Origin: Plantago elongata
Taxonomy: Eukaryota > Streptophyta > Magnoliopsida > Lamiales > Plantaginaceae
Assembly: GCA_036897095.1 (NCBI GenBank)
Contig: JAYMSP010000705.1
Coordinates: 1-43,357 of the forward strand
Reading direction: 5' to 3'
DNA: 43,357 nucleotides
Shown: piece by piece, positions 12,042 through 24,124 of the stretch
How the letters are laid out: each line of letters starts with the position of its first letter
How positions within the stretch are numbered: the first letter of the stretch is position 1
Translations under genes and position numbers: made by a program
The notes under the pieces: model-generated
What the model was told of the DNA's origin: nothing
The model's input: the letters and a program-made list of their open reading frames with translations, nothing else
The model's database searches: none

Positions 12042-13037
12042 TGTCTTGCAGTGCTTGTTTAAGTTGCCAAATGATATGAGACGGGTGGCTCTGGTAGCGT
12101 TGATGCCCTGTGTATCTTAAGTGCCAAGTGGAATAAGTTGTAGTAACGAATGTGTTTAGAATAAATAGTTGCTGTAACTGATTGTTGCATCTCATTAATT
12201 TCATATTATTTCTCAGCCTCACTATTTGCAGCTTTACTGTTCTTAGGTTCGGTGCACGAGGAAACCAACAATCCTATGCTTTCACACTATAATAATGTGC
12301 AGTATAAGTGCATCCTAGGCCTGATGTGTCAAAACTCCCTTGCTCAATGGCACAAAACCCTTGGTTAGAGACTTTTAGGGCTTGATTAGAATTTGACTGA
12401 ACTTTTTCAATTGAAATTGGTTTTTTTTATGTACAAAATGTTCGTTCGATTTGAGTGGAGATAGGGCCTTAAATTCTGTTGAAACATGAAGATAGTTTGA
12501 GTTTAATAAAAATAGCAATCATGTGTTTGGCATCGCATTATTGGTGTACTCTATATCAAATAGTATATTCAGAACCAAGTGCTAGTTTGAGTGGTCTCTA
12601 CTCTCCCCTGGTGGAATGGCTCTATCCCTACCGAAGACATTTTAATGTACGACTGCATAAAGGTTTAACTAAACAGGATTGCTTCTGCAGTACAGGAAAG
12701 TAAAAAATTTCGAGAAAAAAAAGAAGGTAAAATAGAGAAACGTACATGTAAGTAGATATCATTAAGTAACAAGTAGGTGTTGAAAAATTACAATTCAATA
12801 ATAACAAGGCAGATTGTATTTGGGCCTGTTTGTATAAAATTGCAGAATAAATAACAAATGGTAACAGTGGTAGCAATTATAGTTAGTATCCCCTCCCCTA
12901 TATTCAACGACAGCGAGAAGCCGTATAAAATCCGGGTCAACTGACCAAAGAATATCGAGCAATCGAGACATGCAGCTACTGTACTCATCAAATCCACGGG
13001 AACAATATTTCCTTAGCTGTAATCCTGATGAAACATG
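12042..13037. other. convergent intergenic region with 3' UTRs
   Basis: The left part holds the Di19 3' UTR and the right part the 3' end of the RING-PHD gene. Open frames at 12479-12997 overlap on both strands and carry no family signature. A short motif at 12404-12460 recurs near 42.3 kb and is listed separately. No further gene is supported. Confidence 0.45.
12404..12460. repeat. dispersed short repeat, copy 1
   Basis: The segment CAATTGAAATTG, a T run, ACAAAAT and then CGATTTGAGTGGAG recurs in the same order and spacing at 42279-42330. Both copies lie outside genes. The core is probably part of an unidentified MITE or retroelement; the boundaries were not found. Confidence 0.5.
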
Positions 13038-16000
13038 TCAAAGCAGTTGGAGCAGATTCATCTGCCAGTGGGCTAATATCTTCAGGCGTTTAAAGATTTT
13101 GTGCCATATTAGCTTGTGATTCATTTGAGAGAGTTCATGTACAACTGCAGTTATAATGGCGGCTGTAGAGATCCTTGCCATGTCCTTGATGGCACTGTAG
13201 CCTGCATCACCATAGCTTGTAATTTAAGTGTAAAAATGAAGGGTACTGATAACTCAGCAGCATAAAATTACCCATATAGAACTCTACTAGTGTAAAATAA
13301 AAAAACACACTTGAAGCAGAAAAAGCGACTGGACAAAAGAAAAGGCGAGAAATCTAAGATGGCCTCCAAAAAGTAGGGAGCTACATAAATGGCATTTCAG
13401 GACCAAACTACAACACAGTTAGAAATAAAGCAAAGATAGGTTAGACAAAAAAAATGCAGGGTGTCTGGTGTAATTGACAGAAAAAACAAGGTCTTGAAGC
13501 TAACTACAGGTTGGATGTAATTTGCCTCCACAATAACAATTTTCAAAGTGAATATATTTGGCACAAAGCCATTCGCTATTTCAATTAAACGAAATTATCA
13601 TAAAAGTTTTCCAGCAGCAAGCCATACTATTGGTAACATCTATGGAGACACAAAAGCAATGCACCAATACGATTAACTTCGTCAAAACAGTTTTTATTTT
13701 TTATTTTTTAACTTTTGTTTAAAAAAAGATGGCCAAACTTCTGATGAAACTCTTCAGATGAATCAGAGTACTACACATTCCTTTCCAATAACAAAAGAGT
13801 GACTCATCAGGTGGAGGACTAAAAGAGTTGACTCACCTCTCGAAATTGAAACGGGGATATGCTAGTACCAACCCCAGTGTTTGATCTGCTGCTACTGCAA
13901 GGTTGAAGTTGATGGTGACCCACACCCTCACCAATCCTCACATCAACCCCACTGAATTCATTGTGTGGAAACCCAATAAAATCGTGAACCATCGAGGCAG
14001 AGCTTTGATCACGAAGAGCTTGCCCCCTTAAATTACTGTATCTAGGAGAAAGGCCTTCCCTAGTATACATGAAAGTTGTACCACGATCTGGTACTCTTCC
14101 CTGCTGAAACATACTTTGTGGTGCTGCACCCATTGGCATACCGGCATTATGAGGTGCCAACGAAACACCCTGAATAATTTGTGAACCAAATAGTGTAGTA
14201 CTTGGAACTGACGCCAAAGCATCACTCCTGTCTGGTTGTCTACTTCTATTATTAAGCATTTGGTGTATCTGTCTTTGTATTCTTCGTCTATCAAACAAAG
14301 TAAATGCCCCAGATCCATAAGTAAACGCCCCAGTCCCAGATCCAAAAGTAGGTGAGAAAACTTGAGAATCTCCAGTAGGATGTCTAGGCAAAGGTGACGG
14401 CTCAGGCACTTGGCTTAATGGTGTCTCCGGCACATACATCTCATTTAGATCAAAAGTTTCTCTGACAGAAGAGGATACAGGTGACGAACAGCCACCAAAA
14501 GGATTGGTACTCACTCGATCGGTGGTAGGAGTCTGAGATTGCGAAGCAAGAATAGTTGGTCTGCAGCCATCACAATACCAGTTTCCTTCGGGTACTTCCT
14601 GCCCAAGACCGACACAATAAGTGTGTGCAGGTGAATCACAGAGATCACACAGAAGCATATGTGCATCGTCTCCACCTTGCTGACACTCAGTGCAAAGGAC
14701 ATTCTCATATGGATCAAGATACCCCCTAAGTTCTTCCTCAGACGGTTGATAAACCTGTACAAGTTTAAATTATTAGCACAGATTAATAACATAAACAAAA
14801 GGATCAAACTTCAAGTATACCACCTGGAGTTAATACTATTAGCAAATGCAAGCAGCTCAGAAAATAAAAACAGCTGCGAATATAAGTTCTACTTTTTCTT
14901 TTGAGTTAACACAATTACCTGATCACGTTCTGGAACTGCAATCATCACTGCATCCCTCAAATCATGCCCACCATCGGCTCTTGAAGTCCTACTTATGGCT
15001 GTAAACCTTTGTTTGCATAGGGGACAACGAGATTCCACCTTTGACCACTCCATTATGCAAGCAAAACAAAAGTAGTGATTGCAACAGTTGAGAATTCCTC
15101 TAACCGTTCTCTTACCCTCTTCAGACAGACAAATTCCACAAACTGGCTTCCCCACTTCAATCTTCAGTTCAGTTACCTTTTCCTTCCCTTTCCTTAGGGG
15201 GCGCTTTCTTTCTGGAGGTGCAGTTTCTTCCTTTTCAATCAAATTAAGTGGTCCTGAACTTCTCAAGCTACAGCTTAATGTCTTGCAAAATTCGCTTGCC
15301 TCTTTGATCTGTTCCCTCTCTTCTTCAGAGATGGTGAATTCGCAATCCGATCGTCCTGAACTTACAAAATCTGAATCAGAGTTCACAACGCATGATTTTC
15401 TCCTACCCCTACCCTGTCTGGTGACCTTTGTCTTTTTCCACGTAAGGGACTCGTTATTTACAAACTTCTCATCAGGGTCAGATCTACGCTTTTTCCTTGC
15501 AACTTGTTCCTTTACTGGCCATTTCCTTTTGGTTCCTTTCAGAACTTTCTGAGTTCTCTTTCTCCTAAATCCTTTGGTAATACGAGCCTCTTGCACCCTT
15601 GGCCTAACCACCCTACTTTTTGTCACAGGCGACTCTTCTTCATCATCTAGACCATCAACCTCATCCGGTGTGAATTCTACATCATCGTCGTCATCCTTAG
15701 AATCATCATAATCACTCTCTTCCCCTGCTTCACGATAAGAAACTCCAGCTTTTGTTCTAGGTTTCTTCTCAGCACCATCATAATCACTGTATTCTTCTGC
15801 TTCTCTGTATGAACCCCTAGTTTTTGTTCTAGGTTTTTTCTCAGCATCATCATAAGCGCTGTATTCTTCTGCTTCTATGAATAAACCCCTAGTTTTTGTT
15901 CTAGGTTTATTCTGAGCATCCTCATAATCACTGTGTTCTTCTGCTTCTCTGTATGAACCCCTAGTTTTCGTTCTAGGTATATTTTCAAAATCATCATAAT

Positions 16001-16853
16001 CACTGTCTTCAAGTACTTCTCTGTACGAGACTCTACCTTTTCTTCTTGGTTTATTTTCAGAATCATCAAAATCACTATCTTCAAGTGCTTCCCCATATGA
16101 TGCTGTAGCATTCGTTCTAGGTTTCGTTTCAAAATCACTATCTTCACCTGCCTCTCTATACGAAACTCTAGTTTTCTTTTCAGAAACAGTTCCATGCGAG
16201 TGAGCACGTGGAATACTTGATTTCATATCGAGTATATCAGTTTCATCATGTAAACAGAAATCCTCAAAGTCATCATCTTCCTCTTCTTTATGAGCTGGCA
16301 TGTTTTTCTCAATGGTGGTAAAATCCACACCATCCTCCTCCTCCTCACCGTCATCATCTTCCTCTGCTTTGAGTGATAACTTATTTTTTTTACTCTGCTT
16401 AACGGGAATAAAACCATCATCGGCATAATCATCATCTTCCTCTTCTTTAAGTGATAACTTTTTCTTCTCTTTCTGCTTAACAGTAGTGAACTCAACATCA
16501 TCAAAATCATCATCATCATCTTCTTCTTCTTCATTATAAGACACCAACTTCTTTCTTGGTCTCGTAACTCCATTCTTCTTTCTCCCGGAAGACCCTTTTC
16601 GCAACTGAGGCTTTCCAGCCTTCTTAGCCTTATGGTCTAACCACTCATCTTCTTCTTCTTCCTCCTCCTCATATTGTACACTCTCGTCCGATTCATCATC
16701 AGCAAGAGAAGAACAATACTCATCCTCCGACTCATCAAATACCTCATCTTCACTCACGTTGTAATCTTCATCCGACTCATCTGAGCCTCTTTCCTTCAGT
16801 TGTACCTTGTTCCTGGTATTCCGCTTGTATCCAGTTCTATTTCCCTTTGCCAT
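13038..16853 (-). CDS. acidic RING + PHD finger protein, at least 951 aa; 3' exon uncertain
   Basis: Probable nuclear chromatin-associated E3 ligase resembling plant RING/PHD proteins and, in domain order, animal PHRF1. Coding exons on the minus strand: 16853-14919 (645 codons) and 14754-13837 (306 codons), both phase 0. A third exon is tentative (13201-13038; AIKDMARISTAAIITA resembles the usual C-terminal KDIARSSTHTILAA block), but its phase does not join exon 2, so an exon or part of one is unresolved. Start: ATG 16853 (MAKGNRTGYK); a longer frame to 16868 would begin with TTG and is rejected. Residues 1-560 are very acidic and repetitive. RING C3HC4 is at 572-617 (C572, C575, C591, H593, C596, C599, C610, C613). 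PHD C4HC3 is at 666-709 (C666, C669, C681, C684, H689, C692, C706, C709). The rest is Ser/Pro/Gly-rich. Function is inferred from domains only. Confidence 0.85.
15703..16175 (-). repeat. seven tandem 72-bp coding repeats in the RING-PHD gene
   Basis: Encodes seven consecutive units following the pattern R-x-S-Y-R-E-A-x-E-x-S-D-Y-D-D-x-E-x-K-P-R-T-K-T. Most units are 24 residues; the first is about 21. The SYRE, SDYDD and KPRTKT blocks are kept while the linking residues vary. Upstream in the protein, about three longer acidic units (LSLKEEEDDD followed by FTTVKQ-like segments) suggest a second, older repeat family. Confidence 0.9.
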
Positions 16854-17694
16854 CAGCCGGTCACACAACTAATCAGAAACAAAACATGAAAACAAATTGA
16901 ACAAGAGTCCAAATGCTGAAAAATAAAGAACATCACAAAACAGATCAACAATATTGACTTAAAAACAGATACACTTGTTTCCTTTAGAAGCTCTACAAAC
17001 ATTGATAACCCAATACAATATTACGATCCATCATATTGCATCTAGAAATCATTATCATTACAAAAACAGACGGAGGATAAAATCTACATATAAAGAAACC
17101 CCAGCAATTCACAGATCACCAGTTACTCTACCACAAAAAGCATAATATAAAACTTCCCAACAAGGCAACAGCTACAATTCCCAGCTGAACAGATCAAATA
17201 AAACAAGTCAAAATTCTTCACATTTCCATATCCACACAAGTCAAAATAAGCAAGTAGATCATCGACAATCTCCTCCACAACAACAAATCGATCCAATTAA
17301 CCCAAATCATGATAATCCCATATGGAAAACCCTAGATCGAAATTGACCAATAATACAACAATCTCAAACTCTAAGCTATAATTCCATCTAAACCTCAAAT
17401 AAAAACTAACATTTCAAATCAAATGATTTCCAAACAGTGACATTTCTAATCAGTTCCATCACAACGAAACCAGATAGGATTATTGATCGATTAAGCAAAA
17501 AGAACAGCAGGCAATGATCAGAAATGAACAGAAGTGAAGATACCAATCAACAAAGCGGTGAGATAATAGAGAGAGAAAGAGGTTGTGTTGTACCTATGAT
17601 GAAGATGAGAGAGAGGGTGAAGAAGAAAGCAAAAACCCAATTTTCTACAGGTTTACTGCAATTCGCATCTATCTATTCCTTCTTGTTATATATA
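16854..17694 (-). promoter_or_regulatory. promoter, leader exon and probable 5' UTR intron of the RING-PHD gene
   Basis: On the minus strand, a TATA-like TATATATAAC (plus 17685-17694) precedes a short purine/pyrimidine-biased leader. A donor (CATAG|GTACAAC) would end the leader exon at 17594. An acceptor (GATTAG|TTGTGTG) at 16869/16868 lies 15 bases before the ATG. This implies a 5' UTR intron of about 725 bases, which is common in plants. It is a prediction from splice signals only. The 86-residue plus-strand frame at 17524-17784 lies opposite and is considered spurious. Confidence 0.5.
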
Positions 17695-17923
17695 GGTGTG
17701 TGTAAAGAGACGTTAAAAATATTTGACATATCAATGGCAGGTAGTAAAAGGAACAACTTGGAAGTAAATCCTGCTCAATTATGACATTTTTTAGCGTGTT
17801 TTCCTTTGTATTCTAGCAACAACTATTTATTTATTGCTTTTTATATTCATCATATATGAATTATGATTATATTCCCTCCAAAAAAAAAAAAGTTGTTAAA
17901 TTATTATAAATGTGTACACAAAT

Positions 17924-18130
17924 CTATTGAGTTAATATATTAGTATCAAACCCCCTTGAATTATTAAAAAAACTATTGAGTTAATAAATTAGTATCAAAC
18001 CCCATTGAATTATTAAAAAAAGTGCACGAAACCCCTCGAATTATTAAATTAATTCTGAATTGTAAAAAAAGTGCACGAACCCCCTGAGTTATTGAAAAAA
18101 TACACGAAATTACCTGAGTTATTAAAGCAT
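17924..18130. repeat. degenerate tandem repeat, period about 49 bp then shorter
   Basis: CTATTGAGTTAATA at 17924 recurs at 17973, followed in both copies by TTAGTATCAAACCCC and GAATTATTAAAAAA. Three further partial units keep the GCACGAA, CCCCT and GAGTTATT words up to about 18130. The array is not coding. Confidence 0.7.
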
Positions 18131-19774
18131 ATGCGTTGAACCCTCTCAACATTTTTTTTAGTTTGCCTGTGTTAGTTGTGACAATGGATGTTCTTTTAGT
18201 TTTTCTTATGCCAAATTATTTTTTAACTTCAACTATTACTCCGTTTACCTGATTGATAAAAAATTGGTATGTGTTGTTTATATGTTGCATTAATTTTAAT
18301 TAGTGTTATTTATGATTGATATTTATATTTTCATAGTCCAAATTTAAGTCATTTTAATATTTTTAAAAATTTAAATTATCGAGTAAAACTGCACCCCATA
18401 CAGATTCATTATATATATTTAGTACTTATGTAAAAGGGTAATAACTTTATAAGAATTTCCTAAGATTTTGTGCATATTTTTAATAATTATGATAATTTTA
18501 TCTACTTTTTACACTGATTTAGTGTAAAATAATAAAAATAAAAATTTATAGTCGCGCCTAATAAGATTGTACCTCACATTTTACAAATAAAGAATAAGAA
18601 TTTTCGTACATATCTTTTAATAACTTAAGGAAATTTAATATTAATTCATTAACTTAGAAAGATTTTGTAAATATTATTAATAATTCAGAGGATGGTATGC
18701 ATTCGGATCATATTTTACCAGTACCGCATGAAACATAAAAACTACTGACATACATTGTATGGCTATTAGTGTGAAACATAAAACTAGTGACATGCGTTAT
18801 AAGTACCCAAGTGAAATTAAAGAAACTGCCCGCATGAAAGTTCGAAAATGGGACTAACATTTTGCATTAATTTTATAGTTTTGATGTTTTTCCCATTTAC
18901 AATTAAAAAGACATTTCATATTTTTCTATATTTATCTTTTATTTTCCCTCTCTTTTTCAAAAGGTAAATTCTACTTTTGTATAATTATCAATTCCACTCA
19001 TTCTTCTACTTTGTTTATCCCTCTTGTAATTTATCATCTTTCTTTCATACTTTGATACTCAGTCAATTTTAGATTTTATATATTTTAATTATTTATATAT
19101 TGTAGTCTTGAAATTCGTGTTAGAATTCAAAGGAAAGTTTGAATTGGAAGGAAATGTATTTCCAAGTATTTAATATTTCATTCTATTCTTTCCAATCGAT
19201 TTCGTTGAGTTATTATGAAGTTTTGCTCGGCACAAATGAAATCAAAAGATTGTATGAAAATCATTTTATAAAATATGGAGAAAGTGTAACATCATATATT
19301 TATAATTTCATAATTACCTTTACAAGACTTATAATTAATTTCATAATTACCTTTATAACACCCTATGGAAAACTAGAAACGGAAAACTTAAAACGTAAAT
19401 AAGTGGATATACAGAAGATCAAAATGTAAAGGAACGAATGTCAGAAATGGTGTATATTTGATGGTGATGGGTGGAGTAACGGACCAGAGTCCATATATAC
19501 ATACAATTGGAAGCATCTTCTTTATGTTATATAGTGTGGCGGATTTTCCCTCAAGTAACATATTTGTAAGAAGTCTTAATGAAAAAGATTTGTGATATCA
19601 TATTGATATAATAATCTTCAAAGTTACGATAAAACTATAAGAGTACGATATAAAACATTAAAAGAAATAAATATAAAATTAAATAGATTTTTCATATAAA
19701 GAATTATGAATTTGTGATTCTCCCTCTTAAAAATCATATTGCACTTTTAATTCTAAATGATCGAGAAATTATGT

Positions 19775-19778
<4 letters not shown>

Positions 19779-19823
<45 letters not shown>
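19779..19823. repeat. (TA)n microsatellite, about 45 bp
   Basis: About 22 uninterrupted TA dinucleotides. Such tracts vary in length between individuals and are prone to assembly error. Confidence 0.95.
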
Positions 19824-19827
<4 letters not shown>

Positions 19828-21019
19828 TTTTGCACATTCACTTATTCTCATTAAATTTCCACATTATGTAATTTGTTTTGGACGGTGGGATGGAGAATAT
19901 GGCAGGTTACTTGGACAATAATACCTAACCTTAAATAAAAGTTAAGATTGCAATTTAATTTCTCACCTGGACAATAATAAGCTTATTAGGAGCCTTGTAA
20001 CGTGAATACCAAAAATACCATTACAATTTTAACTAAAAAATTAAGGCAATTGACATTCTGTTAATTACAAGAGAACCCGTGAAAACCATGTTTGAGCCAA
20101 TCAGTATGTTTGTGACAAAAAGTTAGGCTGAGATTCTTAAATTTAACATATGAATATATGATCAACATTGTCAAGTGTCAACCACTTGATCCACTTCCTA
20201 TTTGTTTTCCACTCTACCCTTAGCCCTAGATACATAGTATGATTATACATTAGCAGACTTTGTTGTCCAGGTAATATTACTTTCCCCTTTTCTTTTCTGA
20301 GTCAGCCAACAAACTTAAAAAAAATACATTAAAAACTTCATGTCAACGTAACCGAAAAAAATATTCCTAAATAAAAATTTATACTAAAATATATTTTTAC
20401 AATAAACTAATGTGTATAGCTTAAATGTTATATTATTGAATAAAATTATTAAATACTAACTTAGCAAGTCAGAGATGTATTTTATTCAATAAGAAGGTTT
20501 ATATATAAATAAACCAATGCTTATACAAACGCTAATGGCGTGATTGGTTCGGAGGGGTGCAATTTGGGTTCAACCATTAAAAACTTGCACCCTTCCAACT
20601 TATGTGAACCTGGCAGTTTTCGCTAGTGTAGATTGCACCTGATTGGTTTGATATTTGCACCCGAAAAGTCCGAAAATGAAGAATACAAAGACTGATTGGT
20701 TTGAAATGTAACAGGTGCAGATCTGGTAGTTGTGGGGGCGCGACAGCTGGGAAGTACGATTGTACCCTTACTTTTCACTGATTTTTGGTAGCAATTGCAG
20801 CTGACTGGTAAGGTTTTAGGGGTGCAATAACAAGACTAAAACAGCGACAACTGAAACGATGCAAATAATATGGAGTTTACATGATACATGCGTCGAATAC
20901 ATCAATGAACCGATGTCGCACTAATTAAACATTATATCTAATACATCTTCGTCCTTATAACCAAACATTAGAAAATTGGTTTGAGTTTAGAAGCCAAGAT
21001 TACTATAGTAGAAAAACTC

Positions 21020-21430
21020 AAAAAGATTAATGAGCGTCCATCACACGATAACGGTGATTACAACATGGAAAATGAGACCAACAAGAAACCACGCTATAGC
21101 AAGTGTTTACTACATTAGTTCGGCGTGGGATGTATGCATCAACATGAAGATTCTTCCGACCACAAGTTGGAGGCTGAAAATCTGCTGGGGCCTCGTCAAC
21201 TTCACTTGTCCCATAATCAAAATCGTCGTCAGACACATGGTTAATTTGTATCTCGGACTCCAATAGCGTAATTCTGGCTTTGAGAATGTCTATTACTCTA
21301 TTTGTTCGAACATCTTATGAGTGTTGTCATAAAGACCATTGATGACATCTTTGTAGTGCTGTGACAGTTCTGGATCAATCCAAACCCAATGTGAGCAGCC
21401 ACCTTCACCCTACCTTCACCCTGTTGATTA
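21020..21430 (-). pseudogene. possible accessory-ORF remnant of the Harbinger element
   Basis: Minus-strand translation downstream of the transposase gives a segment with WVWIDPELSQHYKDVINGLY (about 21340-21400) and, after a stop, an acidic frame ending near 21027. The two parts read on the same strand inside the element. The first resembles plant element-borne accessory proteins, but I cannot assign it firmly to the SANT/Myb-like ORF1 of PIF elements. It could also be a captured host exon. Confidence 0.35.
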
Positions 21431-21449
21431 GAAAATCATGTTAAAGCTC

Positions 21450-22948
21450 TTAAATAAGTTGTTTCAAGAATGAAATGTACATAAATATACTACCGTTTCT
21501 AGTTGACACTTGGCAAATCTTCCACCGATCGCATTTATTCAGACTATCAATAGGTTCGGGATCATCATCAACAAGATCCCCGCCAACATCAGCAAAAGCA
21601 GCTTGCCACTGCAGGAAGGCTGGATCGTCAGCCTCATCTTCGAGAAGATCATCAGATGCAACATCTCTCAGGAAATTATGAACCAAACAACATGCGAGGA
21701 TAATGTCATTTTGAGTTTCTAGTGGGAAGCATGAAGGCGATCTTAATATAGCGAAACATTTCTTCAACAATCCCCAACTTCTTTCAATCACGTTCCTTGC
21801 AGACAAGTGCTTCAGATTGTAATACTCCTTACCATTCTGTGGCTGCATATTACTCTCAGTCCATTCTATCAAGTGATACCTAGTCTTGTGAAACGGAGGT
21901 AAGAATCCCGGGGCATTCATGTAGCCAGCATCAACCAGGTAATAGTTCCCTACATAGTTATTCATTAACCGGCGATTAGTTAAGATGGATCATTGGTTGA
22001 TATGAGTGAGAAGTCAGATATCATACAAGTAAAAATGTCATAATCTTACCCCGTGGTACCGTGAATCCACCCTCACGGTTGAGGGCATTACCGAGTACTC
22101 GACCGTCTGCAGCCGACCCCTCCTACCCGGTCAAAACATAGATGAACTTCATGTCTTTGTCGCAAACACCTTACACATTAACAGACAGCCTGCCTTTTCT
22201 ATTACGATAATGTATTTGTATCGTGGTTGCTGCATCGACCTCAATGTAAGTTCCATCTAAGGCACCGAGACATCCCTACATCGTAGTTTATAAAAAAACA
22301 CACACATGAGTCAGCATATACGCTGTCCCCATTACTTACACCCACATAATGGAAAACTAATGGTGATATTCGAAGAGTTATGTACTTATATAAGCTAACA
22401 TAATAATCTCTCTAAATCAGGACAATACCTTGAAGTGACGCCAAGGCTCCTCAACACAAGTAGGAGAGGTATAGGAACTGGGCGTGTCAACAAAACATTA
22501 TGCAGTTTCAACACACTTTGAAGGACCTCATTGAAGTATATGCTAATGGTCCAACCGGATCTCCTCCAACCAAACATCGCAACCTTTGCTTCACGTGATG
22601 GCCAATGACTGCTAGAAATATAACAACCTTTTCCTCAAGACAAACATACGTGCTCGCTTTTAAATCACCAATTTCTTCAAGAAGCATACAAAACTTCTTG
22701 AAGCTAGCTTTGTTCATTCGTAGGACACTCTTGCAGTTCGTATCACTTTCAACAGTCAGCCTGTCCATGTATTCTTTTTGTGATATTCTTCTATGCTTGA
22801 ATTTATACCTGATTGCACGTTTGCGCTTGCGTTGCAAACGAGGTCTCACCTTCCTAAAGTAATACCAACTAATAGCTAGCATTATACCAAGAGCCATACA
22901 CACAATGATTCTCTTTCTCCGGGTTTCTGACACCATAACTAGACACAA
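21450..22948 (-). pseudogene. PIF/Harbinger transposase (DDE_4 type), pseudogenised
   Basis: The N-terminal part (22948 to about 22585) has a basic region and a helix-turn-helix-like segment ending IGHHVKQR. After a frame change, the segment WTISIYFNEVLQSVLKLHN is recognisable at about 22400-22570. A GCLGALDGTY block (near 22250) holds the first catalytic Asp. The second Asp is in LVDAGYMNAPG (about 21915-21940) and the Glu in ARNVIERSWGLLK (about 21765-21800), completing the DDE triad. Splice signals fit introns at about 22277-22435 and 21951-22050. Two in-frame stops lie between the first and second Asp regions and at least two frameshifts precede them, so no intact protein is made. Confidence 0.88.
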
Positions 22949-23905
22949 AAACTAACCGAATGTAAAGCTCAGTTCACTGTTTTTTTCATAATCCCGAAAA
23001 AAAAATCAGAAGAACAGATGTTGAATCATGTGCAACCGGCTACATAATCATGTACAAATTCAGGCAATGAAGCATTAATGGAGACAAAAACCCAATCTCA
23101 GCAACCCATACACATTGAACTACCTAACACAAACAAGATTCATTCATGGCATTAATGGCAACACCCATTAACTACAGACCCATTAATGCATAATACACCC
23201 ATTAACACCCATTACTACACCAACACAGCTGCAAATGCTAAACATTTAATGCCACATTCAAGTACTACAAATACCTCACCCGAATTTAAAGAAGTAGCTG
23301 TAGCTTCCAGCAAGCTTGTCAGATCCGAAAAAAAACCCAAATTCCTCCCTTCGCCAGATACCCGAAAAAAAGAGATAGGAAGATAGGAAATGAGGAGCAC
23401 AGCTATAAAATGTGAAGTAAGGAAGCATTCAACAAGGTAATACCTCAAGAATGGTGTATAGAGAAACCTTGAGCTCAACAATGGTGGATAAAGAAATGGT
23501 GAAGGACTCATTTTATATGGGGGCAAGATAGAAGGTAGCGTAATGGCATTGTGTAATTAGAGGCATTGAGCTGGGCGATTTGGACAATTCACGATGGCAA
23601 GAATTGGACCTGCTGGGCGCAAAAAGCAAATCACTTGGGGGGATGTATTTCGTTTTCACAGTTCCGGAAAGCGGAAGAATCCCGGGCTGAGATCAGGGGC
23701 CGGTGAGGTGCAAATCCGTACAGTGAACGGAACCAATCAGATGCAAATCTCCGGTCAAACGCATTTCGGGGTGCAAAAAACCCAAACTAATCGCGCCCCA
23801 AGAGGTGGACTTACCATTTAATAATTCAAATTACTCTTACAAATAAATTTAAATAAGTATTTAACTTCTAAAATTTTATAATAAAATCATATATATAAAT
23901 AAATA

Positions 23906-24124
23906 CTCCCTCAATCTCGTGAGATAAGACACGTATTCTTTTTATGTACATTCCACAAAATTAGACACTCCAAAAATAGTAAAAGAATACCTCCACTAAC
24001 TAATTTAATATTCATATTATACTCAAAAAGTAACTCCATTAACTAAAAACTTCCATTAATTAATTTAATATTCATATTATAACAATAAATCATTAAAAAC
24101 AGTTATTTCACGGGACGGAAAGAG
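23906..24124. mobile_element. Stowaway-like MITE, about 219 bp
   Basis: The left end, CTCCCTCAATCTCGTGAGAT, matches the reverse complement of the right end, CTCTTTCCGTCCCGTGAAAT. TA dinucleotides flank both ends (23904-23905 and 24125-24126). AATTTAATATTCATATTATA occurs twice inside. No coding potential. A truncated relative lies at 33305-33415. Confidence 0.82.

Larger units (their letters stand above)
17695..20535. other. long AT-rich intergenic region
   Basis: No gene is recognised in this 2.8-kb stretch. It contains a degenerate tandem repeat (17924-18130) and a TA dinucleotide run (19779-19823). ACTTGGACAATAATACC (about 19910-19926), CCTGGACAATAATAAG (about 19967-19982) and an inverted relative, TTGTTGTCCAGGTAATATTA (about 20258-20278), suggest an eroded inverted-repeat element. 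The 87-residue frame at 19139-19402 is AT-driven and has no family features. Confidence 0.5.
20536..23798. mobile_element. PIF/Harbinger DNA transposon, inactive, about 3.26 kb
   Basis: The left end, TGGCGTGATTGGTT (20536-20549), pairs with the right end, whose reverse complement reads GGCGCGATTAGTT (ending 23797). A TAA precedes the left end, as expected for PIF/Harbinger (TWA target), but I could not see a matching duplication on the right, so the outer boundary is approximate. GATTGGTT-plus-GTGCA subterminal motifs lie inside both ends. The internal minus-strand transposase is broken by frameshifts and stops. The flanks are AT-rich intergenic DNA. Confidence 0.8.

Noticed and set aside
15079-15552. 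157-residue plus-strand frame
   Set aside because: It is a shadow of the RING-PHD coding exon; Ser/Phe/Leu-rich composition is expected opposite an acidic/basic coding strand.
16854-16868. Longer start for the RING-PHD protein (five extra residues)
   Set aside because: The first codon there is TTG, not ATG, and an acceptor site lies immediately upstream. The first ATG is at 16853.
23186-23821. Small frames at the right end of the Harbinger element
   Set aside because: They overlap on both strands, lack known domains and lie partly in the subterminal repeat region.
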